Shown one piece after another: positions 1-11,700 of a stretch of 64,000 nt of DNA (positions are counted from its first letter, which is position 1; every line of letters starts with the position of its first letter). The stretch is from Pseudomonas sp. AB6 (lineage in GTDB: Bacteria; Pseudomonadota; Gammaproteobacteria; Pseudomonadales; Pseudomonadaceae). The translations under genes were made by a program, and so were the position numbers. The notes under the pieces were generated by a model. The model made no database searches, was not told the origin of the DNA, and was given only the letters and a program-made list of their open reading frames with translations. The stretch is taken from contig NZ_JAVIWJ010000001.1 of NCBI RefSeq assembly GCF_034314105.1, positions 4,812,501 to 4,876,500 of the forward strand. Reading direction: 5' to 3'.

Positions 1-2181
<2,181 letters not shown>

Positions 2182-2323
2182 ATAACACCCAAGCAATTTG
2201 CGATGAAGCAGATTGAGGTGTGTGAAGACGACACAACCGAAAATTGGCAAACCCACAGATCTATCACATCCCCATTCGCTGAACCGGGCGTCCTGAAAGG
2301 GATACGCGGGTCGGCTACCGAAT

Positions 2324-2443
2324 TTCTTGACGACCATAGAGCATTGGAACCACCTGATCCCATCCCGAACTCAGTAGTGAAACGATGCATCGCCGATGGT
2401 AGTGTGGGGTTTCCCCATGTGAGAGTAGGTCATCGTCAAGATT
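2324..2443 (+). rRNA. 5S ribosomal RNA
   Basis: A 120-base Pseudomonas-type 5S rRNA, starting TTCTTGACGACC and ending GGTCATCGTCAAGATT. The two ends pair to form the terminal helix (CTTGACGA with TCGTCAAG), and the conserved loop CCCATCCCGAACTCAG lies at 2360-2375. It sits 142 bases after 23S in the same transcript. No tRNA follows it before the terminator. Confidence 0.97.
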
Positions 2444-2452
2444 AAATTCCAG

Positions 2453-2485
2453 AACCCCTGATCGCTTACGCGTTCAGGGGTTTTG
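2453..2485 (+). terminator. rRNA operon terminator
   Basis: An inverted repeat AACCCCTGA...TCAGGGGTT is followed directly by TTTTG, ten bases after the 5S rRNA. This is a typical rho-independent end of the rRNA operon. Confidence 0.9.
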
Positions 2486-2523
2486 TTTGTGCGCAGAAAT
2501 AAACCGAGGCAGATCCAATCCAT

Positions 2524-2550
2524 AAAAAAACCACCATAAAGGTGGTTTTT
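2524..2550. terminator. Bidirectional hairpin terminator
   Basis: AAAAAAACCACC, loop ATAAA, GGTGGTTTTT. The A-run before and T-run after a 6-bp GC stem make it usable from both sides. It lies between the rRNA operon and the convergent acetyltransferase gene, and probably insulates both. Confidence 0.85.
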
Positions 2551-2632
2551 GACTGCTTCCGAATTCAGTCGCCCCGATATTCGCAGCCACTAGGACATGA
2601 GCGATACCTGCCAATCAAAAATGAAGGGTGCA

Positions 2633-3166
2633 TTAGTTTTCGCAGTTAGTGCTTCGAAGATCGTGCCACATATGCACTTTTGAAACGAACCGCCGCCCTA
2701 CTGCTACCGCCAAAGGTTCTACTCCAAAAAGCTTGAACCCCATTCGTTCATAGAGCCCTTGCGCACCCCTATTACCTTCGGTGACGGTGAGCTGAACGAG
2801 CAAAAGCTGAGGCTGAGATTTCGCAAAAGCCAAGACAGTGCGTAGCAGTTCATATCCGATGCCTTTCTCTCGATGAGCGAGTGGAACGTACATTCCGAAG
2901 AGCGTGGATTTGTGGTTGGCCTTTCTTCTTTTCTCAACAGAAAGGCCGACGACGCCAAGCAAATCCAAGCCCTCAAATGCAGCGAATACGACATCGGCAG
3001 CATCAGATCCAATATCCAGCCTTTTCTCCCACCAGCCGATGGACAAGGCTTCGCGCTCTTCGACATCTGAAGTAAAAGCATCGGGATGAAGACGGTAAGC
3101 CTCAAGCATCAGCGCTCGATATGCAGATGCATGATCCGGGATCAGTCGCTGAATCAACGTAGTCAT
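2633..3166 (-). CDS. GNAT-family N-acetyltransferase
   Basis: About 177 residues from the ATG at 3166. Predicted to move an acetyl group from acetyl-CoA to an amine; the substrate is unknown. The acetyl-CoA loop of motif A is REKGIG at residues 99-104, preceded by the strand STLFGMYV. Motif B is the C-terminal NRGAQGLYERMGFK (132-145), where the asparagine and tyrosine are typical of the family. In-frame starts also exist upstream (ATG near 3181, TTG at 3214), but none has a clear ribosome site. I prefer 3166 because the protein then begins with the usual first strand and helix (MTTLIQRL). The gene stands alone and is convergent with the rRNA terminator. Confidence 0.85.
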   Translation of the reverse strand: MTTLIQRLIPDHASAYRALMLEAYRLHPDAFTSDVEEREALSIGWWEKRLDIGSDAADVVFAAFEGLDLLGVVGLSVEKRRKANHKSTLFGMYVPLAHREKGIGYELLRTVLAFAKSQPQLLLVQLTVTEGNRGAQGLYERMGFKLFGVEPLAVAVGRRFVSKVHMWHDLRSTNCEN

Positions 3167-3361
3167 AAGGGCGCATCTCATAATCGTGTAACGATTTTTC
3201 GTTTTGAAGGCCAACGCGACAGAGGCTGCGGTGCTCAGTCTCCAACAAATTGGCCATATGCGGTGGGGGAGGCCAATATTTTACTGCCGGGGTTCAAGTG
3301 TATGCCCACATATCCTGGGGAGTTACAAAAGCAGAATCGTATGAACCAGGAAAAATGCTGC

Positions 3362-3976
3362 CTAAGCTAGCGATTTCTGAATTTGATGATCAAAGGTATC
3401 GAGAAAATCGCACATGGTGATTTCTCCGAGATCTACAGCTTTAGCGCCGCCGGCAGCAATAAAGGTGACATCGGTGATGCCTAGGACGTTTAGGATCAGT
3501 TCTAAATATTGGGTAGCAATGTCACGGTCTCTAATGGGGGAGTCGCTGGTGTATACGCCTCCAGAGGCGAGCAGCACCGTCGCTTTTTTACCAGTCACCA
3601 GCCCTTTGCCATCAAGGCCTAAAGTCAGGCCTTTACGTACTACGTGATCCACCCAAGCCTTAAGCGCCGCGGGGACGTTGTAGTTGTAGACCGGCGTTGA
3701 AATAACCAAGTGATCGGTTTCGAGCAACTCGGCGGCAAGCTCATCGGATAGCTGCAACACGGTTTTCATTTCAGGCGAATGTTGGGTTTCAGGGGTGAAG
3801 TAAGCTTGCAGCCAAGAAGCCGTCACGAATGCAAGCGGGGTGGCCGTTAGATCCCGCACCTTGACGGTTCCTCTAGGGTTCGCTGCTTCCCACGCCTTCA
3901 CGAATCGGCGAGTGAGCTGCCGGGAGATTGAAGCATCTCCACGTGAGCTGGTTTCTATCGTGAGTAGTCTGGACAT
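3362..3976 (-). CDS. azoR: FMN-dependent NADH-azoreductase / quinone reductase (AzoR-like)
   Basis: A 204-residue flavodoxin-fold protein of the AzoR/AcpD family. These cytosolic enzymes reduce azo bonds and quinones by two-electron transfer from NAD(P)H using bound FMN. FMN-phosphate contacts are the N-terminal SSRGDASIS (10-18) and the isoalloxazine loop PVYNYNVPAALKAWVDHV (95-112). The length fits the family (about 200). The start at 3976 has a GGAG nine bases upstream; the frame stays open 33 bases further but with no better site. It is transcribed away from the LysR gene at 4117 with a palindrome between them, the usual arrangement of a LysR regulator and its target. Confidence 0.9.
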   Translation of the reverse strand: MSRLLTIETSSRGDASISRQLTRRFVKAWEAANPRGTVKVRDLTATPLAFVTASWLQAYFTPETQHSPEMKTVLQLSDELAAELLETDHLVISTPVYNYNVPAALKAWVDHVVRKGLTLGLDGKGLVTGKKATVLLASGGVYTSDSPIRDRDIATQYLELILNVLGITDVTFIAAGGAKAVDLGEITMCDFLDTFDHQIQKSLA

Positions 3977-4021
3977 CAAAGTAACTCCGGCGCCGTGACA
4001 CGGCAGCATGTTTTTGCGTTG

Positions 4022-4034
4022 TCGCTTTAAGCGA
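4022..4034. promoter_or_regulatory. Candidate LysR box between azoR and its regulator
   Basis: TCGCTTTAAGCGA is a perfect 6-bp dyad around a central T and has the T-N11-A form of LysR-type operators. It lies in the 140-base gap between the divergent azoR and LysR genes. Binding is inferred only. Confidence 0.5.
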
Positions 4035-4116
4035 TGTGCGACACACTCTACTCAAAGAGATCTCTAGGCAGGAGTGATGTAAATATGATCGAGTCCATCT
4101 ATATAAGTGATGGGTC

Positions 4117-5016
4117 ATGATCGGAAATCTCAGTCTGGATCAGTTGCGGATACTTGCGACCATTGCGGATACAGGCAGTTTTTCGGCAACGGGGCGTCAT
4201 CTGCGGCGTGCCCAATCGGCCATTAGTCAGTCGATTGCCACGCTTGAGTCAGTTCAAGGGGTGACGCTGTTTGATCGCAGCGGTCATCGTCCAACTCTCA
4301 CCGAGGTGGGCAGAGTGCTAGTGGTTCAAGCACGCGCAGTGCTGGCAAGCGCCGCCCAGTTTGAAGCGATGGCAGCAAGTACGGCGGCAGGGGTCGAGCC
4401 GGAACTGGCTCTTGCCATAGACCCTTTAGTCCCCAGTGCCCCGCTCATCGAAAGCCTCGGCGCTATTCGCGAAGCTTTTCCTCATCTGGCAGTGAGTTTT
4501 TCCACAGAAGGCTTAGGCGGCGCAGAGCGCCGATTGCGCAACGGCGATGCGGCGCTGGCACTTTGTACCTTAATTCCCACGGTCCCAGACGATGTCACCG
4601 CACTGCCACTGCTCAGCGTCAACTTGAGGCCAGTAGTAGCCAGCGGGCATCCGCTGGCTAAATTAGGCCGTCGGGCAACAAGTGCAGACTTGACGCCTTA
4701 TGTGCAATTGGTACTTTCCGATCCGGTATCTCCCGGCGGCCCTAGCTATGGAGTGACAGGCAGTCAGCAGTGGCGGTTTGTAGATTTGGCACGGCGGCTG
4801 GACTTTTTGCTCGCCGGGTTCGGTTGGTGCCGAATGCCAGAGCATCTGATTGCGGATCATCTGGCTTCAGGGCGCCTACTGCCGCTTGAGTTGGCCGCCG
4901 AGCTTGAGCGCACACCAGACACACTTACGATCTACGCAGCGCATATGCAAAATCGGTCTTTAGGAAAAGCGGGGCGGTGGCTTCTGAATGATCTGACCCG
5001 TCGTCTTTGCATCTGA
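4117..5016 (+). CDS. LysR-family transcriptional regulator, divergent to azoR
   Basis: A 299-residue LysR-type regulator. The winged helix-turn-helix covers residues 4-63 (LDQLRILATIADTGSFSATG, then the recognition helix RRAQSAISQSIATLE). The rest is the periplasmic-binding-protein-like effector domain. It most likely controls the divergent azoreductase, probably in response to a quinone or other electrophile; that is inferred from position, as the ligand cannot be read from sequence. The ATG at 4117 is the only start that keeps the full HTH; the ribosome site is weak. The 292 bases after its stop hold no gene I can support. Confidence 0.9.
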   Translation: MIGNLSLDQLRILATIADTGSFSATGRHLRRAQSAISQSIATLESVQGVTLFDRSGHRPTLTEVGRVLVVQARAVLASAAQFEAMAASTAAGVEPELALAIDPLVPSAPLIESLGAIREAFPHLAVSFSTEGLGGAERRLRNGDAALALCTLIPTVPDDVTALPLLSVNLRPVVASGHPLAKLGRRATSADLTPYVQLVLSDPVSPGGPSYGVTGSQQWRFVDLARRLDFLLAGFGWCRMPEHLIADHLASGRLLPLELAAELERTPDTLTIYAAHMQNRSLGKAGRWLLNDLTRRLCI

Positions 5017-5308
5017 GATACGAGGGCGACTAACGACTGCGGTTCGGTTTTCCAGTTGATCAAAGGGCTGATACGGTTAATCGAACGGGTCGTGCAGAAA
5101 CTACGAGGGCTGTGATCTTCTGTGCGCTTTCGTAAGCCATGATGTGATGTCTACCCGCTTGCGGATATCTACCCCTTTTACGGCGTTATCGGTCACGCCA
5201 ATATGGCAATCCTCATCACATCGCCTTAAGGTTCGGCCATCAGGTTTAATCAATTCATGAGCCGTCCTCACGCGACACTCGCTGACGGTATCAGTCAAGG
5301 AAGCAGCT

Positions 5309-8300
5309 ATGCCGGTTACACCGACGCTCATTGCTGGATTCATGGTTGTCCATGGCAACCGACTGGACGTATTGCGCAGTCTGGTCGTTTCCTGGATGCG
5401 CCGTTATCCGCTGGCCCCGCTGGAGAATGAAATTGCCTTGGTACAAAGCAACGGCATTGCCCAGTGGTTGAAGCTCGCGTTAGCTGAAGATCCCCAGGAA
5501 GGCGACCTTGGCGGCTGCGGCATCTCTGCGGCGATAGACGTTCAACTGCCAGGAAGTTTCATGTGGCAACTGTACCGAATAGTGCTAGGTCGCGATGAAA
5601 TTCCGGCAGCCTCGCTGTTGGACAAAGCCCCGCTGACGTGGCGCTTAATGCGATTGCTACCGTCGCTGATTGATCAGCCACATTTCGAACCCTTACAGCG
5701 CTTCCTCACGGCCGATACCGATTTGCGAAAGCGCTATCAACTGTCCGAGCGCTTGGCAGACTTGTTCGACCAATACCAGGTCTACCGAGCAGACTGGCTG
5801 GAAGACTGGGCGGCAGGCCGGCACCAGTTACGTAACGGTCGGGGAGAGGCTAAAGCCTTGACCCCCGCCAACTGCTGGCAAGCCGAATTGTGGCGTGCGC
5901 TATTGCTGGACGTTGGTGAAGAAGGCATGGGCCAGAGCCGGGCGGGCGTTCATCAGCGCTTTATCGAACGCATAAATACTCTGACCGAAGCGCCTGCTGG
6001 ATTACCCTCGCGGGTCATCGTTTTCGGCATTTCCTCCCTGCCTGCCCAAGCGCTAGAAGCACTGGCCGGTCTGGCCAAATTCAGCCAGGTGTTGCTCTGC
6101 GTACATAACCCTTGTCGTCACCATTGGGCAGACATCGTCGCCGATAAAGACTTATTGCGGCACCAATACAAACGTCAGACGCGCAAAGCTGGAATGCCAG
6201 TCGTGCTGGACCCTGAAGCATTGCATCAACATGCCCATCCGCTGCTTGCGGCCTGGGGCAAGCAAGGCCGCGACTATATCAATCTGCTCGACAGCTACGA
6301 CGACCCAAACAGCTATCGCGCAGCGTTCAGGGATGGGCGTATCGACTTGTTCAGTGAGAGCGAACCGCACACGCTCTTGAACCAACTCCAGGACGACATA
6401 CTGGAGTTGCGCCCACTCAATGAGACCCGCGCGCTCTGGCCAGCTGTTGATCCCGCCCATGACCGTTCAATCCGTTTCCACGTTGCCCACAGCGCGCAAC
6501 GTGAAGTCGAAATTCTTCACGATCAGTTACTGGCTCGCTTCAGTGCAAACGCCAATCTACGGCCCAGAGATGTCATCGTCATGGTCCCGGACATCGACAG
6601 CTATGCTCCCCACATTCGAGCGGTGTTCGGCCAGCTTGAGCGCGATGATCGACGCTTTATTCCCTTCACGCTTGCCGACCAAGGCCAGCGCGGTCGCGAG
6701 CCCTTGTTAATTGCGGTCGAACATCTGCTGAAAATTCCCGACAGCCGCTTCCCCGTCAGTGAGATTCTCGATCTTCTCGATGTCCCGGCATTGCGCGCCC
6801 GTTTCGGTGTTGAAGAGCGTGACCTCGTCACCCTGCATCGCTGGATCGAAGGTGCAGGTGTTCGCTGGGGGCTTAATGCTCAGCAGCGCGCCGGTCTCGG
6901 TTTGCCCGATGAGCTGGAACAAAACAGCTGGCATTTTGGCCTGCGTAGAATGTTGCTCGGCTATGCAGTGGGAGCAGGCGCGGCCTTTGATGGCATCGAA
7001 CCCTATGACGAGATTGGCGGATTGGATGCTGCATTGATTGGTCCGCTGGTTGCTCTGATTGATGCCTTGCAGGTCGCGCACACCGAGCTTTCAATGCCGG
7101 CGACCCCGCAGGTGTGGGGCATGCGCATGCAGGCCTTGGTGCAGTTGTTCTTCAGGTCTGACAGTGAGCATGACGACTACTTGCTTGGCCAGCTTGAGCA
7201 ACTCCGAGAAACCTGGCTGGAAACTTGCGAAACGGTCGGCTTGCTCGACGAGCTGCCGCTGACCGTTGTTCGTGAAGCGTGGCTAGCGGGCCTTGATCAA
7301 GGTCGCCTGTCGCAGCGCTTTTTGGCGGGCTCGGTGAATTTCTGCACGCTGATGCCGATGCGCGCTATTCCGTTCAAGCTGGTGTGCCTGCTGGGCATGA
7401 ATGACGGCGACTACCCGCGCGCACAACCGCCGCTGGACTTCGATCTGATGGGCAGTGACTATCGCCCCGGAGACCGCTCGCGCCGGGAAGATGACCGATA
7501 TTTACTGTTGGAAGCCCTACTCTCGGCCCGCGATCAGCTGTATATCAGCTGGGTCGGTCGCAGCATTCGCGACAACAGTGCGCGTCCGGCGTCGGTGTTG
7601 ATTGGTCAGCTTCGCGATCACCTCGCCAGCGGTTGGACGCTGGAAGACGCCGTTCAACCTGAAGACACACAGAAACGCGATCCCGGCCAACAGCTGCTCC
7701 ACGCGCTCACCCTCGAACATCCGCTACAGCCATTCAGCGCCCAGTACTTTCATCAAGACACCGGTTTTTTCAGTTACGCCCGTGAATGGCAGATGCTCCA
7801 CCAGCCTCAAACCGTCGTGAAAGAATCCCTGTCGCTGCCCGAGTATGAGCAGGGCGAGCCCCTAAGCCTCCTGCAACTTCAGGATTTTTTGCGCAACCCG
7901 GTTCGCCACTTTTTCAGCCAGCGCTTGAAGATTTATTTCGAAGTGGCCCAAGCGCCGCTGGCTGATGAAGAGCCTTTTGTACTCGATGCGCTTGAGCGCT
8001 ACAGCCTCAGCGAAAGTTTGCTCGGCGCCGCATTGACGTGCCCCGAGCAGGTGAGTGAGGCCTTAACCGCCCAAGCCCGAAGGTTGCAAGGCAGTGGACT
8101 ACTGCCCATGGCCGGTTTCGGTACGAGCTTGCAAGAGGAGTTGATCGAGCCGTTGCCGGACCTGCTTCAGCGTTACCAGGATTTGCTGGTCCGCTGGCCC
8201 CGGCCGTTGAGCAGCGCGCTGCCAGTCAGCTTCATCCATGAAAAAATAAGTCTCGACGGCTGGTTGAGTGGTCTGCATCAAAACAACAACGGCGATTTGC

Positions 8301-8791
8301 TGGCCGTAACCGCGATCCCCAACGCCATCGGTTCGGAGAAGACCCGTAAATGGCATCGGTTGACGCGGCCGTGGGTGGTGCATCTGGTGGCCTGCGCCTG
8401 CGATCTGCCACTGAGTACCGCTGTGGTTGCCAGCGATGAAACGCTCTTATTGGCGCCGCTCGAGAAACAGTCCGCCATAAAAGCGCTTACCTATTTGTTA
8501 ATGGCCTGGCAAACCGGCATGCAACGACCGTTGCCCGTTGCGGTTAAAACCGCATTCGCCTGGCTTGGCCAGCGTGATGAAAGCAAAGCCGAGGCCGCAG
8601 CCTGCAAAGCCTACGAAGGCGACGGCGTGAACACCGATGGTGAGCGACGGGAAAGTACCGCGCTGGCCCGCCAGTTCACGGATTTCGCTGCACTGACCGA
8701 CAGCGAAGAGTTTGTCGGCTGGTGTGATGCCCTGTATCGACCTCTCTACGAAGCCGCTTGGCAATCCCTGTCCACCGAGGCCAGCGCATGA
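5309..8791 (+). CDS. recC: Exodeoxyribonuclease V gamma subunit RecC
   Basis: A 1160-residue protein (E. coli RecC is about 1122). RecC holds the RecBCD helicase-nuclease together, splits the duplex and reads the Chi sequence in the unwound strand; it has helicase-like domains without active motifs. Recognisable family segments are the N-terminal VVHGNRLDVL and ENEIALVQSNGIAQWLKLALAE, and the central GSVNFCTLMPMRAIPFKLVCLLGMNDGDYPR region. No working Walker A motif is seen, as expected. The start at 5309 has AAGGA six bases upstream. Its stop overlaps the recB start as ATGA. The order recC-recB-recD without ptrA between is the Pseudomonas arrangement. Confidence 0.96.
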   Translation: MPVTPTLIAGFMVVHGNRLDVLRSLVVSWMRRYPLAPLENEIALVQSNGIAQWLKLALAEDPQEGDLGGCGISAAIDVQLPGSFMWQLYRIVLGRDEIPAASLLDKAPLTWRLMRLLPSLIDQPHFEPLQRFLTADTDLRKRYQLSERLADLFDQYQVYRADWLEDWAAGRHQLRNGRGEAKALTPANCWQAELWRALLLDVGEEGMGQSRAGVHQRFIERINTLTEAPAGLPSRVIVFGISSLPAQALEALAGLAKFSQVLLCVHNPCRHHWADIVADKDLLRHQYKRQTRKAGMPVVLDPEALHQHAHPLLAAWGKQGRDYINLLDSYDDPNSYRAAFRDGRIDLFSESEPHTLLNQLQDDILELRPLNETRALWPAVDPAHDRSIRFHVAHSAQREVEILHDQLLARFSANANLRPRDVIVMVPDIDSYAPHIRAVFGQLERDDRRFIPFTLADQGQRGREPLLIAVEHLLKIPDSRFPVSEILDLLDVPALRARFGVEERDLVTLHRWIEGAGVRWGLNAQQRAGLGLPDELEQNSWHFGLRRMLLGYAVGAGAAFDGIEPYDEIGGLDAALIGPLVALIDALQVAHTELSMPATPQVWGMRMQALVQLFFRSDSEHDDYLLGQLEQLRETWLETCETVGLLDELPLTVVREAWLAGLDQGRLSQRFLAGSVNFCTLMPMRAIPFKLVCLLGMNDGDYPRAQPPLDFDLMGSDYRPGDRSRREDDRYLLLEALLSARDQLYISWVGRSIRDNSARPASVLIGQLRDHLASGWTLEDAVQPEDTQKRDPGQQLLHALTLEHPLQPFSAQYFHQDTGFFSYAREWQMLHQPQTVVKESLSLPEYEQGEPLSLLQLQDFLRNPVRHFFSQRLKIYFEVAQAPLADEEPFVLDALERYSLSESLLGAALTCPEQVSEALTAQARRLQGSGLLPMAGFGTSLQEELIEPLPDLLQRYQDLLVRWPRPLSSALPVSFIHEKISLDGWLSGLHQNNNGDLLAVTAIPNAIGSEKTRKWHRLTRPWVVHLVACACDLPLSTAVVASDETLLLAPLEKQSAIKALTYLLMAWQTGMQRPLPVAVKTAFAWLGQRDESKAEAAACKAYEGDGVNTDGERRESTALARQFTDFAALTDSEEFVGWCDALYRPLYEAAWQSLSTEASA

Positions 8792-11700
8792 ACGCCGACC
8801 AACCGCAGCAACCCACCGGCTCGCTGGCCCTGCGTTTCCCGTTGCACGGCAGCCAACTGATTGAAGCCAGCGCCGGCACCGGTAAAACTTTCACCATTTC
8901 TGCGCTGTACCTACGGCTGGTGCTCGGACACGGGGGGGTCTCAGGTTTCGGCCGCGAGCTATTACCGCCGCAAATTCTGGTCGTCACCTTCACCGACGCC
9001 GCCACCAAGGAGCTGCGTGACCGAATCCGCACCCGGTTGGCCGAAGCCGCCCGTTACTTTCGCAATGAAATTGCATCGCCCGACGGGCTTATAGCCGAGT
9101 TGCGTGACCAGTTCACCCCCGAACAGTGGCCGGCCTGCGCCAGCCGCCTGGACATCGCCGCACAGTGGATGGACGAAGCGGCCGTCTCGACCATTCACAG
9201 TTGGTGCCAGCGCATGCTGCGCGAACACGCGTTCGACAGCGGCAGCTTGTTCACCCAAACCCTGGAAACCGATCACAGCGAATTACTCAGCGAAGTCTTG
9301 CGCGATTATTGGCGGCGTTTCTGCTACCCCATGTCGGGAGATGCGCTGAAGTGGGTCCGTGCCCATTGGGGCGGACCCGCGACACTGCTGCCTCGGGTCC
9401 GCGCCCTGTTTGGCAGCGACCGAAATACAACGACCCAAGAACCCGCCGAACTCATCACGGCTGCCCTTGAAGAGCGCAAACAAGCGCTGCGTGCGCTGAA
9501 GTTTCCATGGACTAATTGGGCCGCCGAACTCCACGTTATTTGTCTCGACGGCGTCGCCTGCAAAGTGGTCGACGGCCGCAAGATGCAAGAGCGCTATTTC
9601 AGACCGTGGTTTGAAAAGCTCATCGCTTGGGCTGCCGATGAGGATCAGGAGGATTTGGACCTTGGCACCGGCTTCACTCGGCTCACCCCGGATGGCTTCG
9701 CCGAAGCGTGGAAAGGGCAAGCGCCCTCACACCCTGCCCTGGAAGCCATGCTGGTACTCCAAGCCAGTCTCGACACGCTGCCCACGCCGGATGCCGTCGT
9801 GCTCGAACACGCCGCGCAATGGGTGGGCCAGCGTTTTGAAGAGGAGAAGCGCCGGCGTGCGGAAATGGGTTTCGACGACATGCTGCTGCGGCTGGAAGCT
9901 GCGCTGCGCAGCACTGGCGGGGAGCGTTTGGCGACGTTGATTCGTGAGCAGTTTCCGGTAGCGTTGATCGATGAATTTCAAGACACTGACCCCGTGCAGT
10001 ACCGGATTTTCGACAGTATTTACCGCCTCGAAGAAAACGACCCTGAGACTGGATTGTTCCTGATCGGTGACCCGAAGCAGGCGATCTACGCTTTCCGGGG
10101 TGCCGATATTTATACTTACCTGCGCGCACGGATCGCGACCACCGGCCGCTTGCACACCCTCGGCACAAACTTCCGCTCAAGTCACGCCATGGTCGATGCG
10201 GTTAATCATGTGTTCAACCTGGCAGAGCAACGTCCCACCGAGCGCGGTGCGTTTTTATTCCGGGACGGTGAGAACAATCAGGTGCCCTTTACCTCGGTCG
10301 CGGCCCAAGGGCGCAAAGAAATATTTACCGTAGAAGCGCAGCCAGTTGCTGCGCTGAACATCTGGCAATTACAAAGCGAGCAACCCCTGTCCGGCGCAAT
10401 CTACCGGCAACAACTGGCGGCTACCTGCGCCAGTGAAATTGCCCAGTTGCTCATCAAGGGCCAGCAAGGCCATGCCGGTTTCGCGCATGCAGGTGAAACG
10501 GTACGCGGTCTGTTGCCAGCTGATATCGCGATCCTGGTGCGTGACGGTAAAGAAGCGCAGGCCGTGCGCGGCGAGTTATCGGCCCGAGGTGTGCGCAGCG
10601 TTTACCTGTCAGACAAAGACTCAGTATTTGCCGCTCAAGAAGCCCACGACTTGCTGGCCTGGCTCAAGGCCTGTGCCGAGCCGGACTCCGAGCGCTCCGT
10701 GCGTGGGGCCTTGGCCTGCATCACGTTGAACCTGTCGCTGGCTGAGCTTGAGCGCCTGAACCAAGACGAGTTGGCTTGGGAAGCGCGGGTAATGCAGTTT
10801 CGTGGTTATCGCACCATCTGGCGCACCCAAGGCGTGCTGCCGATGCTGCGGCGATTGCTCCACGACTTCCAACTGCCCCAAGCGCTGATCAGCCGCAGCG
10901 ACGGCGAACGTATCCTCACTAACTTGCTGCACCTTTCTGAACTGATGCAGCAAGCCGCCGCCGAATTGGACGGCGAGCAAGCGCTCATCCGTCATCTCGG
11001 CGAGCACTTGGCATTGTCCGGCCAGGCGGGCGAAGAGCAAATCCTGCGGCTGGAAAGCGACGAGCAGTTGGTTAAAGTCGTGACCATCCACAAGTCCAAG
11101 GGACTGGAATATCCCTTGGTCTTTCTGCCTTTCATTTGCTCGTCAAAGCCGGTAGATGGCAGTCGATTGCCGCTGCACTTTCACGACGCCGATGGCAACG
11201 CGCACATCAGCCTGAAACCCACCGCCGTCTTGATCGAACAGTCCGACGACGAACGTCTGGCCGAAGATTTACGACTGTTATACGTAGCCCTGACTCGGGC
11301 TCAATACGCTTGCTACCTCGGCGTGACAGACCTCAAGCGCGGGAACAACAGCCATTCGGTACTGCACCGTTCGGCGCTGGGGTATTTGCTCGGCGGTGGA
11401 GTTTCGCTGGCTGAATCGGCGGCGCTCGCGATATGGCTACGGGACTTGGCAGAGGGCTGCACCGCGGTGAATGTCATGCCGCTGCCCATGCCTACCGCTG
11501 ACACCTTCAGCCCGCCGCGCAACGACGCAATATTACTCAAGCCGCGTCAGCCAAAACGACGCGCCGCTGAGAACTGGTGGATCGCTTCTTACAGCGCGTT
11601 GCGTATCGGCGACACCATTACCGATGGCGACGAATCCCCAGACAGCCCGCAAGCGCAAAAGCTATTTGACGACGAACGACTCGACCCCGATGCCCCTCGC

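Noticed and set aside
5017..5115. In-frame continuation after the LysR stop that reads a short amphipathic peptide (LIKGLIRLIERVVQKLRGL).
   Set aside because: Only a TTG could start it, there is no ribosome site, and the length is within chance; kept only as a curiosity.
9283..9720. Long open frames antisense or out of frame within recB (also in recC and recD).
   Set aside because: Shadows of the RecBCD genes, which have all expected motifs in one frame.
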